NCBI GenBank assembly: GCA_964202895.1
Contig: CAXNJM010000001.1
Span: 992,001 to 1,056,000 of the forward strand
From: JAJTDS01 sp964202895
Lineage (GTDB): Bacteria > Pseudomonadota > Alphaproteobacteria > Rickettsiales > UBA1997
DNA: 64,000 nt
Direction of reading: 5' to 3'
Shown here: piece by piece, positions 1 through 8,830 of the stretch
Layout of the letters: every line of letters begins with the position of its first letter
Position numbering within the stretch: the stretch's first letter is position 1
Position numbers and translations under genes: made by a program
Notes under the pieces: model-generated
Database searches by the model: none
What the model was told of the DNA's origin: nothing
The model's input: only the letters and a program-made list of their open reading frames with translations

Positions 1-1113
1 GAGTCTTTTGTTGATGTTTCTTATCATTGATTTTCCGGCAATTTTATAATAACCATCTTTTAATTTCATTATTTCGCCAGCATTTATTTCGTCTTGTTCT
101 TTGATTTCACCAACTATTTCTTCAAGAATATCTTCAAGAGTTACTAAACCTTGTAGCGAGCCATATTCATCAACAACAAAAGCAATTTTTTGTTTTTTTC
201 TACGAAAAGCCGATAATTGTGCCCGCAGTGAATTAGAGGCGGGAACAAACCAAGCATCAATTAAATAAGGCTTAAGATTAAAATCTTTCCAATCAAAGCT
301 TTCATTGTTTTTAGCAAAATTAAGATTTTTTAATAGTTTTCTAATATTGAGAACGCCAATAATGTTTTCTGGATTATCTCTCCATAAGGGAATTCTACTG
401 TGTTTTAATTCTAAGGCCTGTTTAATTAAAATTTTGTTTTCAATTTCAATATTGAGAGAAATTATATCTTTACGGTGAATCATTACTTCGCAGATTTCAA
501 TTTCTGATAAATCTAGAACACCCTCTATCATTTTGCGGTCATAGCTATAAATTGAGCCTTCTTTATGCTTAAGATATACGGTATCTCTAATCTCATTTCT
601 CTCAAGTAGATGCTTATCTTGAAAATTATTTTTGTTTTTTGAGGAAAAGCAATTTAGAAAAATATTGACTATTTTATGAATTGAGTCAATAAAAGGAAAA
701 AAGACTGTTACCAGTGTTTTAATAGTACTAGCAAAGAATAATGCTACCTTATCAGAATGATGTATGGCATAGGTTTTGGGCAAAACTTCCGAAAAAACCA
801 ATACTAATATCGTCATTACAATGGTTGCATAGATTAAGCCAGAATCGCCAAATAATTTTATCAAAACACTGGTTGCAATTGCTGAAGCGAGAATATTGAT
901 GGCATTATTTCCAAGCAACATGGTGCTAATTACTTTGTCGCGATTTTTTAATAATTCTTCAAGTATTTTGGCTTTTTTTACTCCTTCATTTGCAAGTCGA
1001 TGAGCTCTTGCTCTTGATGATGCTGTTATCGCGGTTTCAAAGCAAGAAAATAAAGCAGAAAGAATTAATAATATTAAAACAATAATGACATTAATTTCAA
1101 TTGTGTAATCCAT
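1..1113 (-). CDS. CorC/HlyC-family membrane protein with CNNM and CBS domains (partial)
   Basis: Open reading frame of 371 codons that starts at an ATG at 1113 and runs off the left edge, so the C-terminus is missing. The N-terminal part has three to four hydrophobic segments with the CNNM/DUF21 pattern (an 'LLGNNAINILASA' loop and 'VFSEVLPKTYA'). It is followed by a CBS-pair region with 'IPLWRDNPENIIGVL' and 'DEYGSLQGLVTLEDILEEI'. Family members are inner-membrane proteins tied to magnesium or cobalt efflux and, by older naming, to haemolysins; the substrate cannot be told here. The gene lies 29 bases after yejB on the same strand and may share its transcript. The family is clear, the exact role is not. 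Confidence 0.88.
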   Translation of the reverse strand, partial: MDYTIEINVIIVLILLILSALFSCFETAITASSRARAHRLANEGVKKAKILEELLKNRDKVISTMLLGNNAINILASAIATSVLIKLFGDSGLIYATIVMTILVLVFSEVLPKTYAIHHSDKVALFFASTIKTLVTVFFPFIDSIHKIVNIFLNCFSSKNKNNFQDKHLLERNEIRDTVYLKHKEGSIYSYDRKMIEGVLDLSEIEICEVMIHRKDIISLNIEIENKILIKQALELKHSRIPLWRDNPENIIGVLNIRKLLKNLNFAKNNESFDWKDFNLKPYLIDAWFVPASNSLRAQLSAFRRKKQKIAFVVDEYGSLQGLVTLEDILEEIVGEIKEQDEINAGEIMKLKDGYYKIAGKSMIRNINKRL

Positions 1114-1142
1114 TGGTAAATTTATAAATTAATAGTTAAAAA

Positions 1143-2237
1143 TTATGATTTAGTTGAATAGTTGATTCTTGGGTCAATTAGGCGATAACAAATGTCGCTC
1201 ATAATGTTTGCGATTAGTCCAATTAAACTAAAGCAAAAAATTGTGCCAAATATTACAGGATAATCTCTTGATATCGTTGCTTCGTATCCTAATAATCCGA
1301 GACCATCAAGTGAAAAGATTATTTCAATTAACATCGAAGAGGTAAACATAATTGTGATTAATTGAGCTGGCAGGCCTCCAATAATAAGCATTAAGGCATT
1401 TCTTGCAATATGGTGATATAAAATTTTTTTTAGCCCTAGCCCTTTGCTAATTGCTAATGATACATAGGTTTTATTAAATTCTTCCAAAAAAGTGTTTTTA
1501 CAAAATATTGTTAAAGATGCTATTCCGCTTGCTATCATTGCTAGTATTGGCAATGTTAAATGCCAAAAATAATCAAGAATTTTTTGATACCAGTTGAGTT
1601 CTGTAAAATTATCAGAAATTAGCCCTTTAAGGGGAAATATTTTTAAGAAATTTCCTCCGCAGAATAATATTATTAAGCCAATTGCCAGCAAAAAACTTGG
1701 CAGAGCATTAAAAATAATTATGATTGTTGTTGTGGTTAAATCAAATGAAGAATTGCATTTAACTGCCTTTTTTATTCCAAGTGGAATAGCAATTAAATAG
1801 CTGATAATGAGGCTCCAGAAGCCAAGGGAAATTGATACAGGAAGTTTTTCAATTATTAAATCGCTAACCTTTTTATCTTGATAAAAACTGGTACCAAGAT
1901 CGAATGTAATTAATTGTTTCAAGGTTTTAAGGAATCTTTCTGGTAAAGATAAATTAAAACCAAAAGTTTTGTTAATTTCTGCTAGTAATTCGGGTTCAAT
2001 TTCAGTTGCTTGATTATTGCTAGAAATTGCTGTATTGTTAATGGGGTTAATGCTAATTGATTTGTTTAAAGAGCTTGACATAGCAACTTCACCACTAATA
2101 GTTTGATGATTAATTTTATTGATTAATTGTTCAACTGGTCCACCGGGAGCCATTTGAATGATAAAGAAATTAATTGTGAATATTATAAATAAAGTTGGAA
2201 TCAATAATATCAGTCTCTTAAATAGATAAAAAATCAT
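1143..2237 (-). CDS. yejB: YejB-type peptide ABC transporter permease
   Basis: A 364-residue inner-membrane permease, the same length as Escherichia coli YejB. The N-terminus has the family pattern 'LIPTLFIIFTINFFIIQMAPGGPV'-like signature (first helix about residues 9-30, then APGGPV). The permease domain covers about residues 130-355, and its EAA loop includes 'AISKGLGLKKILYHHIARN'. Residues about 45-80 form a low-complexity Ser/Asn/Ile linker. In other proteobacteria YejB pairs with YejE, the ATPase YejF and the binding protein YejA to import oligopeptides such as microcin C. None of these partners is adjacent here: the next gene downstream encodes a CorC-like protein and the one upstream, pyrE, is divergent. 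Partners must lie elsewhere or be missing. Confidence 0.88.
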   Translation of the reverse strand: MIFYLFKRLILLIPTLFIIFTINFFIIQMAPGGPVEQLINKINHQTISGEVAMSSSLNKSISINPINNTAISSNNQATEIEPELLAEINKTFGFNLSLPERFLKTLKQLITFDLGTSFYQDKKVSDLIIEKLPVSISLGFWSLIISYLIAIPLGIKKAVKCNSSFDLTTTTIIIIFNALPSFLLAIGLIILFCGGNFLKIFPLKGLISDNFTELNWYQKILDYFWHLTLPILAMIASGIASLTIFCKNTFLEEFNKTYVSLAISKGLGLKKILYHHIARNALMLIIGGLPAQLITIMFTSSMLIEIIFSLDGLGLLGYEATISRDYPVIFGTIFCFSLIGLIANIMSDICYRLIDPRINYSTKS

Positions 2238-2294
2238 TGAGAAATTATTTTAAAGAGGTAAAACAGGTTTTTTTAACTATTAATTTTAAACGAA

Positions 2295-2936
2295 ATGTCT
2301 CAAGGTAAAAACATTAACAATATCAACAGCAAAGATAAAGATAATAATCAATTTTTGCAAGAATTTATTGATGCTAATGCAATATTGCAAGGTCATTTCA
2401 TCTTATCTTCTGGTTTGCATAGCAATATTTATATGCAATGTGCTAGAGTTTTAATGAATCCTGCCCGCTCTCAAAGGCTTTGTAAGGCACTTGCTAATAA
2501 AATTATTGAAAAATTAGGCAATAATTTTTGTGATATAGTTTTATCTCCAGCAATGGGAGGGGTTGTTGTCGGTTATGAATTGGCAAAACAGTTAAATTAT
2601 GAATCAATATTTTGCGAAAGAGTAAATGGGGTTTTTGAGTTGCGAAGAGGTTTTGAATTGCAAAAAGGAGCCAGAGTTCTTGTGGTTGAAGATGTTATAA
2701 CAACTGGTAAATCTTCTTTAGAAACTTTTGACTTAGTTAATCAATTGGGCGGGGTTGTTGTTGCAGAGGCTTGTCTAGTTGATAGAAGTGCTAATAAAAA
2801 TCTTACTGAGGAATTAAAAGTTCCTGTAATTTCACTAATTGAAATTGAAGTGCGGACATTCGAAGGTAATAATGTTCCTGATGATCTTAAGAATATACCT
2901 GCCGTTAAACCGGGTAGTAGATTTCTAAAGAAGTAG
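2295..2936 (+). CDS. pyrE: Orotate phosphoribosyltransferase
   Basis: A 213-residue cytosolic enzyme that joins orotate and PRPP to give orotidine 5'-phosphate in pyrimidine synthesis. The PRPP-binding signature 'VVEDVITTGKS' lies at residues 130-140, and the earlier loop 'LSPAMGGVVVGYE' and 'FCERVNG' also fit the family. The N-terminus has about 20 polar residues before the conserved helix, so a later start is possible, but the ATG at 2295 is the first in frame. It is divergent from yejB and convergent with hpf, with a perfect hairpin between the 3' ends. The PRPP it needs would be made by Prs, encoded further along this window. Confidence 0.95.
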   Translation: MSQGKNINNINSKDKDNNQFLQEFIDANAILQGHFILSSGLHSNIYMQCARVLMNPARSQRLCKALANKIIEKLGNNFCDIVLSPAMGGVVVGYELAKQLNYESIFCERVNGVFELRRGFELQKGARVLVVEDVITTGKSSLETFDLVNQLGGVVVAEACLVDRSANKNLTEELKVPVISLIEIEVRTFEGNNVPDDLKNIPAVKPGSRFLKK

Positions 2937-2946
2937 ATTCCTAAAG

Positions 2947-2973
2947 AAATAGCCTTATTTTATAAGGCTATTT
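2947..2973. terminator. Bidirectional intrinsic terminator between pyrE and hpf
   Basis: A perfect 12-bp inverted repeat: 2947-2958 (aaatagccttat) pairs with 2962-2973 around a TTT loop. It sits between the stop codons of the convergent genes pyrE and hpf and is flanked by T-rich sequence on the pyrE side. Confidence 0.8.
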
Positions 2974-2982
2974 TCTGATATT

Positions 2983-3612
2983 TTATTTTTGTGGGTCAAT
3001 CCAAGAGATATTGCCATCTTTACGATGATAAATAAAATTAATTTTACCATTTTTATTATTCATAAAAGCAAGAGCGGGAAGGTCTAGCAGATCCATTTTC
3101 ATTATTGCTTGTTCAACTGATAAACTTTCAATTTCAGATTCCTTTTCGTTTATAATTCTCATTGAGCCGTCGATACTAAAAGACTTGTCTTTGGCGATTT
3201 CTTCATTTTCATATTCTGAAAAAATATCAAATGCCATTGGAGGAACAATATATTTGGTTGCCAATAGAGAATCAACATTTGCTTCAATATTTTTAATACT
3301 ATATTGATGACGATATTCTTTAATTCTTTCTTTGTATCTTCTGAGTTGTTTAATAACTTTTTCCATTGCCTCATTAAATGAAACATATACATCTCCGGCT
3401 TCGCCATCACTTTTAATGGTTATTCCTCTGCCTTTAACCCCTTCATTGATAATGATTGAAGTGTGAAACATTTGTCCGTTTTTAGTAAAGCGAATATCTC
3501 CACTTATGGCATTTTGAAAATATTTGCCAACTGCTTTTTCAAGATTATTGCGGGCATAATTATTAAGAGATTGCCCAATATCAAGGTTTGAGCCAGCAAC
3601 ACGAATATCCAT
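2983..3612 (-). CDS. hpf: Ribosome hibernation promoting factor, long form
   Basis: A 209-residue protein with two domains. The N-terminal S30AE domain (about residues 1-105) contains 'ISGDIRFTKNGQMFHTSI' and a basic helix with 'KQLRRYKERIKEYRHQ'. The C-terminal dimerisation domain (about 150-207) has 'LDLPALAFMNNKNGKINFIY' and ends in 'HRKDGNISWIDP'. Long-form HPF binds the 30S subunit and pairs ribosomes into inactive 100S dimers during starvation. Length and domain order match the usual long form. It lies 27 bases downstream of acnA on the same strand and may be transcribed with it, ending at the shared hairpin at 2947-2973. Confidence 0.93.
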   Translation of the reverse strand: MDIRVAGSNLDIGQSLNNYARNNLEKAVGKYFQNAISGDIRFTKNGQMFHTSIIINEGVKGRGITIKSDGEAGDVYVSFNEAMEKVIKQLRRYKERIKEYRHQYSIKNIEANVDSLLATKYIVPPMAFDIFSEYENEEIAKDKSFSIDGSMRIINEKESEIESLSVEQAIMKMDLLDLPALAFMNNKNGKINFIYHRKDGNISWIDPQK

Positions 3613-3639
3613 ATTTTTAGTTATTTTTAATTGATAAAT

Positions 3640-6321
3640 TTATATATTAGCTCTGATTTGTTCCATTACAAATTGCAATATTCCGCCATGTTTGTAATAT
3701 TCAATTTCGTTGCTAGTGTCGATTCCGCACAATAATTTAATTATTGTTTGCGAACCGTCTTTACGAGTAATGACACAATCAATATCTTGTTTTGCTTTAA
3801 TTGAGCTGTCAAGACCTACTATTGATACTGTTTCATTTCCTAACAATGCAAGATTGTGGCGATTAACACTATCTTTAAAAATTAAAGGAAGGACTCCCAT
3901 TCCAATTAGGTTAGAGCGATGAATTCTCTCAAAGCTTTCAGCTATTACAGCTTTTACTCCAAGTAGTTGAGTTCCTTTGGCGGCCCAATCTCGCGAAGAG
4001 CCAGTTCCGTATTCTTTGCCCGCAAATATTACTAAAGGTAGCTTTCTTTGTTGATAAATAGATGAGGCATCGTAAATTGATATAATTTCAGGATTTTCAC
4101 TTCCTATTTGTTCGTCAATGATTGTGAATCCGCCTTCTTTAGCCCCTTTTAGCATTTCATTTTTAATGCGAATGTTGGCAAAAGTTCCGCGAATCATCAC
4201 TTCGTGGTTGCCTCTTCTTGCTCCGTAGGAGTTGAAATCTATTGGTTTAATATTCAAAGATTGCAGATATTTTGAAGCAGGAGAATTGTTGGAAATATTG
4301 CCAGCGGGAGAAATATGATCTGTTGTTATTGAATCGCCAAAAATACCGAGGATTCTTGCATTTTCTATGTTTTTAACTTCATAATTATGATTTTCAAAAA
4401 AGCTAGGAAGCCTAATATAAGAACTTGCCTTGTTCCAATTATAGGTTTTTGATTTTTCTACACTAATTTTTTGCCATTGAGTATCGCCTTCAAATAGGTT
4501 TGAATATTTTTCAGCAAATATTTTTCTAGTGATATTGCTTGAAATTACAGAATCTATTTCTGATTTACTTGGCCATAAATCTTTTAAAAATACTGGTTTT
4601 TGATTATTATCAAAGCCAATTGGTTGTGTTTCTAGATTAATATTAATGGTTCCAGCTATTGCAAATGCAACCACTAGAAGAGGAGATGCCAAATAATTGG
4701 CTTTTACTAATGGGTGAACTCTGCCCTCAAAATTGCGGTTTCCTGATAAAATTGCTGAAACTGCAAGATTATTATCTTTAATTGTTTTTTCAATTGCTGG
4801 GTCTAACGGCCCAGAATTGCCAATGCAAGTTGTGCAACCGTAACCGATAACATTAAAACCTAATTTATCGAGATATTGTTGCAAACCAGAATCATTAAGA
4901 TAAGCGGTTACAACTTGCGAACCGGGAGCAAGAGAAGTTTTTACAAATGGCTTAACAGTTAGCCCTTTTTCAACGGCTTTTTTTGCTAGCAAACCTGCTC
5001 CAATTAAAACCGAAGGATTAGAGGTGTTGGTGCAAGAGGTGATGGCGGCAATTACTATATCGCCATGCCCTAATTTATCATTATTGCCATCAACATTAAA
5101 TTGTTGATTAATATTTGCAATTTTCAATTCATTGGCAAAATTGTTAAAAGAGGCAGAGCTATCAGCGAGATCAATTCTATCTTGGGGTCTTTTAGGGCCA
5201 GCAAGACTTGGCTTGACAGTTGAAATGTCAAGTTCAGTGATTTCACTAAAATTTGGCTGTTGTTGATGGTTTTCAACAAATAAGCCTTGTTCTTTGCTGT
5301 ATTTGCTTACTAGCTCAATATTTTCAGTAGTTCTTGCGGTTAGGTCGAGATATCTAATCGTTTCATTGTCAATTGGAAAAATTCCACAAGTCGCACCATA
5401 TTCAGGTGCCATATTGGCAATTGTAGCACGATCAGCAAGGCTTAATGCTGTTAGAGCAGGCCCACAAAATTCAACAAATTTACCGACTACTGATTTTTTT
5501 CTGAGTATGTTGGTTATTGTTAATACGAGGTCTGTTGCTGTTACTCCTTCATTTAATTTGCCAATCAATTTAAAGCCTATAACTTCAGGAATTAGCATTG
5601 ATATAGGTTGCCCGAGCATTGCGGCTTCGGCTTCAATTCCGCCAACCCCCCAGCCAAGAACAGCAAGACCATTTATCATTGTTGTGTGGCTATCGGTTCC
5701 AACTACACTATCAGGATAAGCAAGGCATGAATTTTCTTCTTCTTTACTCCAAACCACTTGAGCAAGATTTTCAAGATTTACTTGATGGCAAATTCCAGTG
5801 CCGGGTGGCACTACACGAAAATTATTAAATGATTTTTGAGCCCATTTTAAAAATTCATATCTTTCAAGATTTCTTGTAAATTCTAGTTCAACATTTTTTT
5901 CTAGGGCAGTGCTAGAGCCTGCAAAATCAACTTGTACAGAATGATCGATAACTAGATCTACTGGCACTAGAGGGTTTATTTTTGTTGCATCGGCACCTTT
6001 TGCAACGAAGGAATCTCGCATTGCGGCTAAATCAACAACCGCAGGAACTCCTGTAAAATCTTGCATTAATACTCTTGCGGGGCTAAAAGCGATTTCAATT
6101 CTTTTTTCTGGATTATTTACCGAATCAATAACTGCAAGCAAATGCTCTTCTTTAATGATTTCTCCATCAAAATTTCTAACTAAATTTTCAAGCAATATTT
6201 TTAAACTATAAGGCAAATTTTCGATATTGCGATTAAGTTTTTTTGATGCTTCTGCTAACGAATAAAATTGATATTCTTTTTGAGAAGTTTTTAATTGCGA
6301 AGTTTGAATAAATTTTTTCAT
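3640..6321 (-). CDS. acnA: Aconitate hydratase A
   Basis: An 893-residue TCA-cycle enzyme that interconverts citrate and isocitrate. The three cysteines that bind the [4Fe-4S] cluster are at Cys430 ('TSCTNTSNP'), Cys496 and Cys499 ('CTTCIGNSGP'). The N-terminal half has 'DFTGVPAVVDLAAMR' and 'PDSVVGTDSHTTMINGL'; the swivel domain near the C-terminus has 'GKEYGTGSSRDWAAKG' and 'RIHRSNLIGMGVLPL'. It is full length with no breaks. A 263-base spacer separates it from the divergent argF and must hold both promoters. The long minus-strand coding region is followed closely by hpf. Confidence 0.97.
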   Translation of the reverse strand: MKKFIQTSQLKTSQKEYQFYSLAEASKKLNRNIENLPYSLKILLENLVRNFDGEIIKEEHLLAVIDSVNNPEKRIEIAFSPARVLMQDFTGVPAVVDLAAMRDSFVAKGADATKINPLVPVDLVIDHSVQVDFAGSSTALEKNVELEFTRNLERYEFLKWAQKSFNNFRVVPPGTGICHQVNLENLAQVVWSKEEENSCLAYPDSVVGTDSHTTMINGLAVLGWGVGGIEAEAAMLGQPISMLIPEVIGFKLIGKLNEGVTATDLVLTITNILRKKSVVGKFVEFCGPALTALSLADRATIANMAPEYGATCGIFPIDNETIRYLDLTARTTENIELVSKYSKEQGLFVENHQQQPNFSEITELDISTVKPSLAGPKRPQDRIDLADSSASFNNFANELKIANINQQFNVDGNNDKLGHGDIVIAAITSCTNTSNPSVLIGAGLLAKKAVEKGLTVKPFVKTSLAPGSQVVTAYLNDSGLQQYLDKLGFNVIGYGCTTCIGNSGPLDPAIEKTIKDNNLAVSAILSGNRNFEGRVHPLVKANYLASPLLVVAFAIAGTININLETQPIGFDNNQKPVFLKDLWPSKSEIDSVISSNITRKIFAEKYSNLFEGDTQWQKISVEKSKTYNWNKASSYIRLPSFFENHNYEVKNIENARILGIFGDSITTDHISPAGNISNNSPASKYLQSLNIKPIDFNSYGARRGNHEVMIRGTFANIRIKNEMLKGAKEGGFTIIDEQIGSENPEIISIYDASSIYQQRKLPLVIFAGKEYGTGSSRDWAAKGTQLLGVKAVIAESFERIHRSNLIGMGVLPLIFKDSVNRHNLALLGNETVSIVGLDSSIKAKQDIDCVITRKDGSQTIIKLLCGIDTSNEIEYYKHGGILQFVMEQIRANI

Positions 6322-6519
6322 AGCTTTTGATAGTAGGAGATTGTTGATTTTGCAATAAGTTTTTAAGAGATTAATTGCAAATTCAATTGTTGATCTGAAA
6401 TAAATTAACGAAAAATCAAAACTAGTAAATAAATTTTAAAAAACAATTTAAAAAATAATTTAATAAAACAGTGGGCATAATAAATTGCCGAATAAATTAC
6501 TTATAAAACAAATTAATAT

Positions 6520-6547
6520 TTGACAAAATTTAAGAGTTTTTTATTAT
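6520..6547 (+). promoter_or_regulatory. Probable sigma-70 promoter for argF
   Basis: TTGACA at 6520-6525 and TATTAT at 6542-6547 are separated by 16 bases and lie about 37 bases upstream of the argF ATG. The rest of the 263-base acnA-argF spacer is nearly pure A/T without other structure that I can support. Confidence 0.55.
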
Positions 6548-6584
6548 TTTTGACTTTTTAAATTTATTTAAATTGTAATGATCA

Positions 6585-7547
6585 ATGAATATAACACAAA
6601 ATTCTCCTAAACATTTTATCGATTTATCAGATTTTAACCTGCAAACATTAAGATTAATTCTTGACAATGCTAGAAATATGAAGAATCAAATCAAGAATTC
6701 AGATAATTTTCGCGAAGAGCAAGTAAAAATTCTGCCTCACAAGATTTTAGCAATGATTTTTGAAAAATCTTCTACCCGCACTAGAATATCTTTTGAATCT
6801 GCGATTACACATCTTGGAGGTTCGGCAATTGTAATGAATAAATCAGATACTCAGCTTGGCAAGGGCGAAACTATTGAAGATAGTGCTAAAGTTATGTCAA
6901 GAATGGTAGATGCAGTAATGATAAGGTGTTACCAGCATCAAACATTGCTTGATTTTGCAAAATCTGCGACCATACCCGTTATTAATGGGCTCTCTAATTT
7001 TTCTCATCCTTGTCAAATTATGGCAAGCATTATGGCGATTGAGGAAAGGCTTGGAAACATTAGCAATTTAACTCTTGCTTGGTTTGGTGATGCAAATAAT
7101 GTATTAAATTCTTACATTCAGGGAGCGGTAATTTTTGGCTATAATCTAAGAATTGCTAAGCCGAATAAATATAATTTTTGTGATGAAGAAATTTCATTAG
7201 CAATTAGCAAAGGAGCAAAAATTATAGTAAGCGACAACCCCAATGAAATGGCAAAAAATGCGGATATATTAATTACCGATACTTGGTTCTCAATGGGTGA
7301 TGGCAGTGATGAAAATGAAATAAGTAAGCAAGAAAAACTCGCCTTATTAATGCCTTATCAAATTAATCAAAATTTAATGAAATTGGCAAATCAAGGGGCG
7401 ATATTTACTCATTGTCTTCCGCTTTACCGCAATTATGAAGCTACTGCCGAGGTTGCAGATTCTAATTCTTCAATAATTTTTGAAGAGGCAGAGAATCGTC
7501 TTCATATTCAAAAAGCAATATTGCAATATTGCTTAGGAAAAAGCTAA
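6585..7547 (+). CDS. argF: Ornithine carbamoyltransferase
   Basis: A 320-residue enzyme that makes citrulline from ornithine and carbamoyl phosphate. The carbamoyl-phosphate loop 'SSTRTR' is at residues 62-67, 'HPCQ' at 141-144 and the ornithine-binding 'HCLP' at 276-279; 'DTWFSMGDG' corresponds to the family DxWxSMG loop. The HCLP motif is followed by 'LYRNYEAT', a common variant. No other arginine gene lies in the window. The gene stands alone, divergent from acnA and convergent with lpxB. Because a likely ornithine decarboxylase is also encoded here, the two enzymes would compete for ornithine. The enzyme could also work in the catabolic direction. Confidence 0.95.
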   Translation: MNITQNSPKHFIDLSDFNLQTLRLILDNARNMKNQIKNSDNFREEQVKILPHKILAMIFEKSSTRTRISFESAITHLGGSAIVMNKSDTQLGKGETIEDSAKVMSRMVDAVMIRCYQHQTLLDFAKSATIPVINGLSNFSHPCQIMASIMAIEERLGNISNLTLAWFGDANNVLNSYIQGAVIFGYNLRIAKPNKYNFCDEEISLAISKGAKIIVSDNPNEMAKNADILITDTWFSMGDGSDENEISKQEKLALLMPYQINQNLMKLANQGAIFTHCLPLYRNYEATAEVADSNSSIIFEEAENRLHIQKAILQYCLGKS

Positions 7548-7577
7548 AAATTATCAAATTTAAAAATATTTTAAATC

Positions 7578-8825
7578 TTAATTAAGTTCATCAATAATTG
7601 CAATTGATGCTTTGGTGGTTGGTTTAATAGTCTGCTCAAGACCAAGCATTTTTAAGATTTTTTGAGAATCTTCAATTTGTTGATGGGCGGAATTTTTATT
7701 AGTTAGTAGTTCTTTAATTTTTGGTAAAAGATATCTAGGGCTACAATTTTGCTGAATTGCTTCGGGAATTACTTCTCGATTGGCGATTAAGTTGATAATA
7801 TTAGCAAATTTCACTTTAATTAACATCTTTAAAATTAAATAACTTAAAAAATTTATTTTATAACCAATAATTAAAGGAATTTGATAAAGAGAAAATTCTA
7901 AACTATTGGTTCCAGACTTGCAAATTGCTATATCGCAGGCCATCATCATTGAATGTTTTTCTTCTTTATTTTCTATTAAAAAATATGGCATTTCTAGTGC
8001 TTTAGACATCGATAGAATAATATCTTGAGTTTTTCTTACTACTGGTAGTGCCACGGAGAATTTGTACCCCGCTCTAAATAATTGATTCGCGGTTTCAATA
8101 AATTGAGGAAATATTTTTAAAACTTCGCTATTACGACTTCCGGCGGTTATTGCCATCAAAAAATTGTCAGAATTAATGTTATTTTTTTGATAAAAAGACA
8201 TTTTTTCTTCTTCACGAAAAGCTAAATTTGGTGCATTCTCAATAATTGGATGACCGATAAATATGGTTTTAAGATTAAATTTTTCAAAATATGGCGGTTC
8301 AAAAGGTAAAATCACAAGCAATAAATTGTAAATTTTAGCAATTTTTTCTGCTCTAGATTGGCGATAAGCCCAAACGGAAGGTGCAATTAAATGAATTTTT
8401 TTTATTTGATGATTGGGATGATTGGGATGATTGGGATGATTGGGATGATTTAAATTTTTATTTTCTTTTAATAATTTATTTAATTTATTCATTACTCTAA
8501 ATGAAAAATCTGGTGCATCAATTGAAATCACGGCATCAACTTCGTTGGCAATAATTTGCTGTGCAGTAAAATTAATTAATTTAATTAGTTTTGGAATGTG
8601 CGGTAAAATTTCTACAAAACCCATCAAAGACAACTCTTCAATGGCAAATATTGTGTCTAATCCTTGTTCCTGCATTAATTTGCCACCAATTCCGATAAAT
8701 TCAAAACTGCAACTTTTGTTAATTAACTGCTTTTTTAACTCGTTAATTAATTTGCTACCGAGCAAGTCGCCAGAGGCTTCTCCAGCAATAATAAAAAATT
8801 TATAATGATTTTTAGTTAATTTCAT
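7578..8825 (-). CDS. lpxB: Lipid-A-disaccharide synthase
   Basis: A 415-residue membrane-associated glycosyltransferase that joins lipid X and UDP-diacylglucosamine to form the lipid A disaccharide. Visible family motifs are 'GEASGDLLGSKL' near the N-terminus, 'GIGGKLMQEQG', 'APSVWAYRQSRAEKI', 'FIGHPI' and 'AGSRNSEV', followed by 'CKSGTNSLE'. It is about 25-30 residues longer than usual. Part of the extra length is a tandem Asn-His-Pro repeat at residues about 126-139, placed just before 'IHLIAPSVWAY' and coded by a 9-base tandem repeat. It is the last gene of mgtE-ispH-lpxB, 5 bases after ispH. The usual neighbours lpxA and lpxD are not here. Confidence 0.94.
   Translation of the reverse strand: MKLTKNHYKFFIIAGEASGDLLGSKLINELKKQLINKSCSFEFIGIGGKLMQEQGLDTIFAIEELSLMGFVEILPHIPKLIKLINFTAQQIIANEVDAVISIDAPDFSFRVMNKLNKLLKENKNLNHPNHPNHPNHPNHQIKKIHLIAPSVWAYRQSRAEKIAKIYNLLLVILPFEPPYFEKFNLKTIFIGHPIIENAPNLAFREEEKMSFYQKNNINSDNFLMAITAGSRNSEVLKIFPQFIETANQLFRAGYKFSVALPVVRKTQDIILSMSKALEMPYFLIENKEEKHSMMMACDIAICKSGTNSLEFSLYQIPLIIGYKINFLSYLILKMLIKVKFANIINLIANREVIPEAIQQNCSPRYLLPKIKELLTNKNSAHQQIEDSQKILKMLGLEQTIKPTTKASIAIIDELN
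8411..8450. repeat. 9-bp tandem repeat inside lpxB
   Basis: Four exact head-to-tail copies of gattgggat (8411-8446) plus a partial fifth. On the coding strand the unit reads Asn-His-Pro, so gain or loss of a copy keeps the frame and changes only the length of a loop. Confidence 0.95.
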
Positions 8826-8830
8826 TTGAA

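Noticed and set aside
5294..5828. Plus-strand open frames opposite acnA
   Set aside because: They are antisense to a strongly conserved aconitase and have no ribosome binding site or recognisable product.
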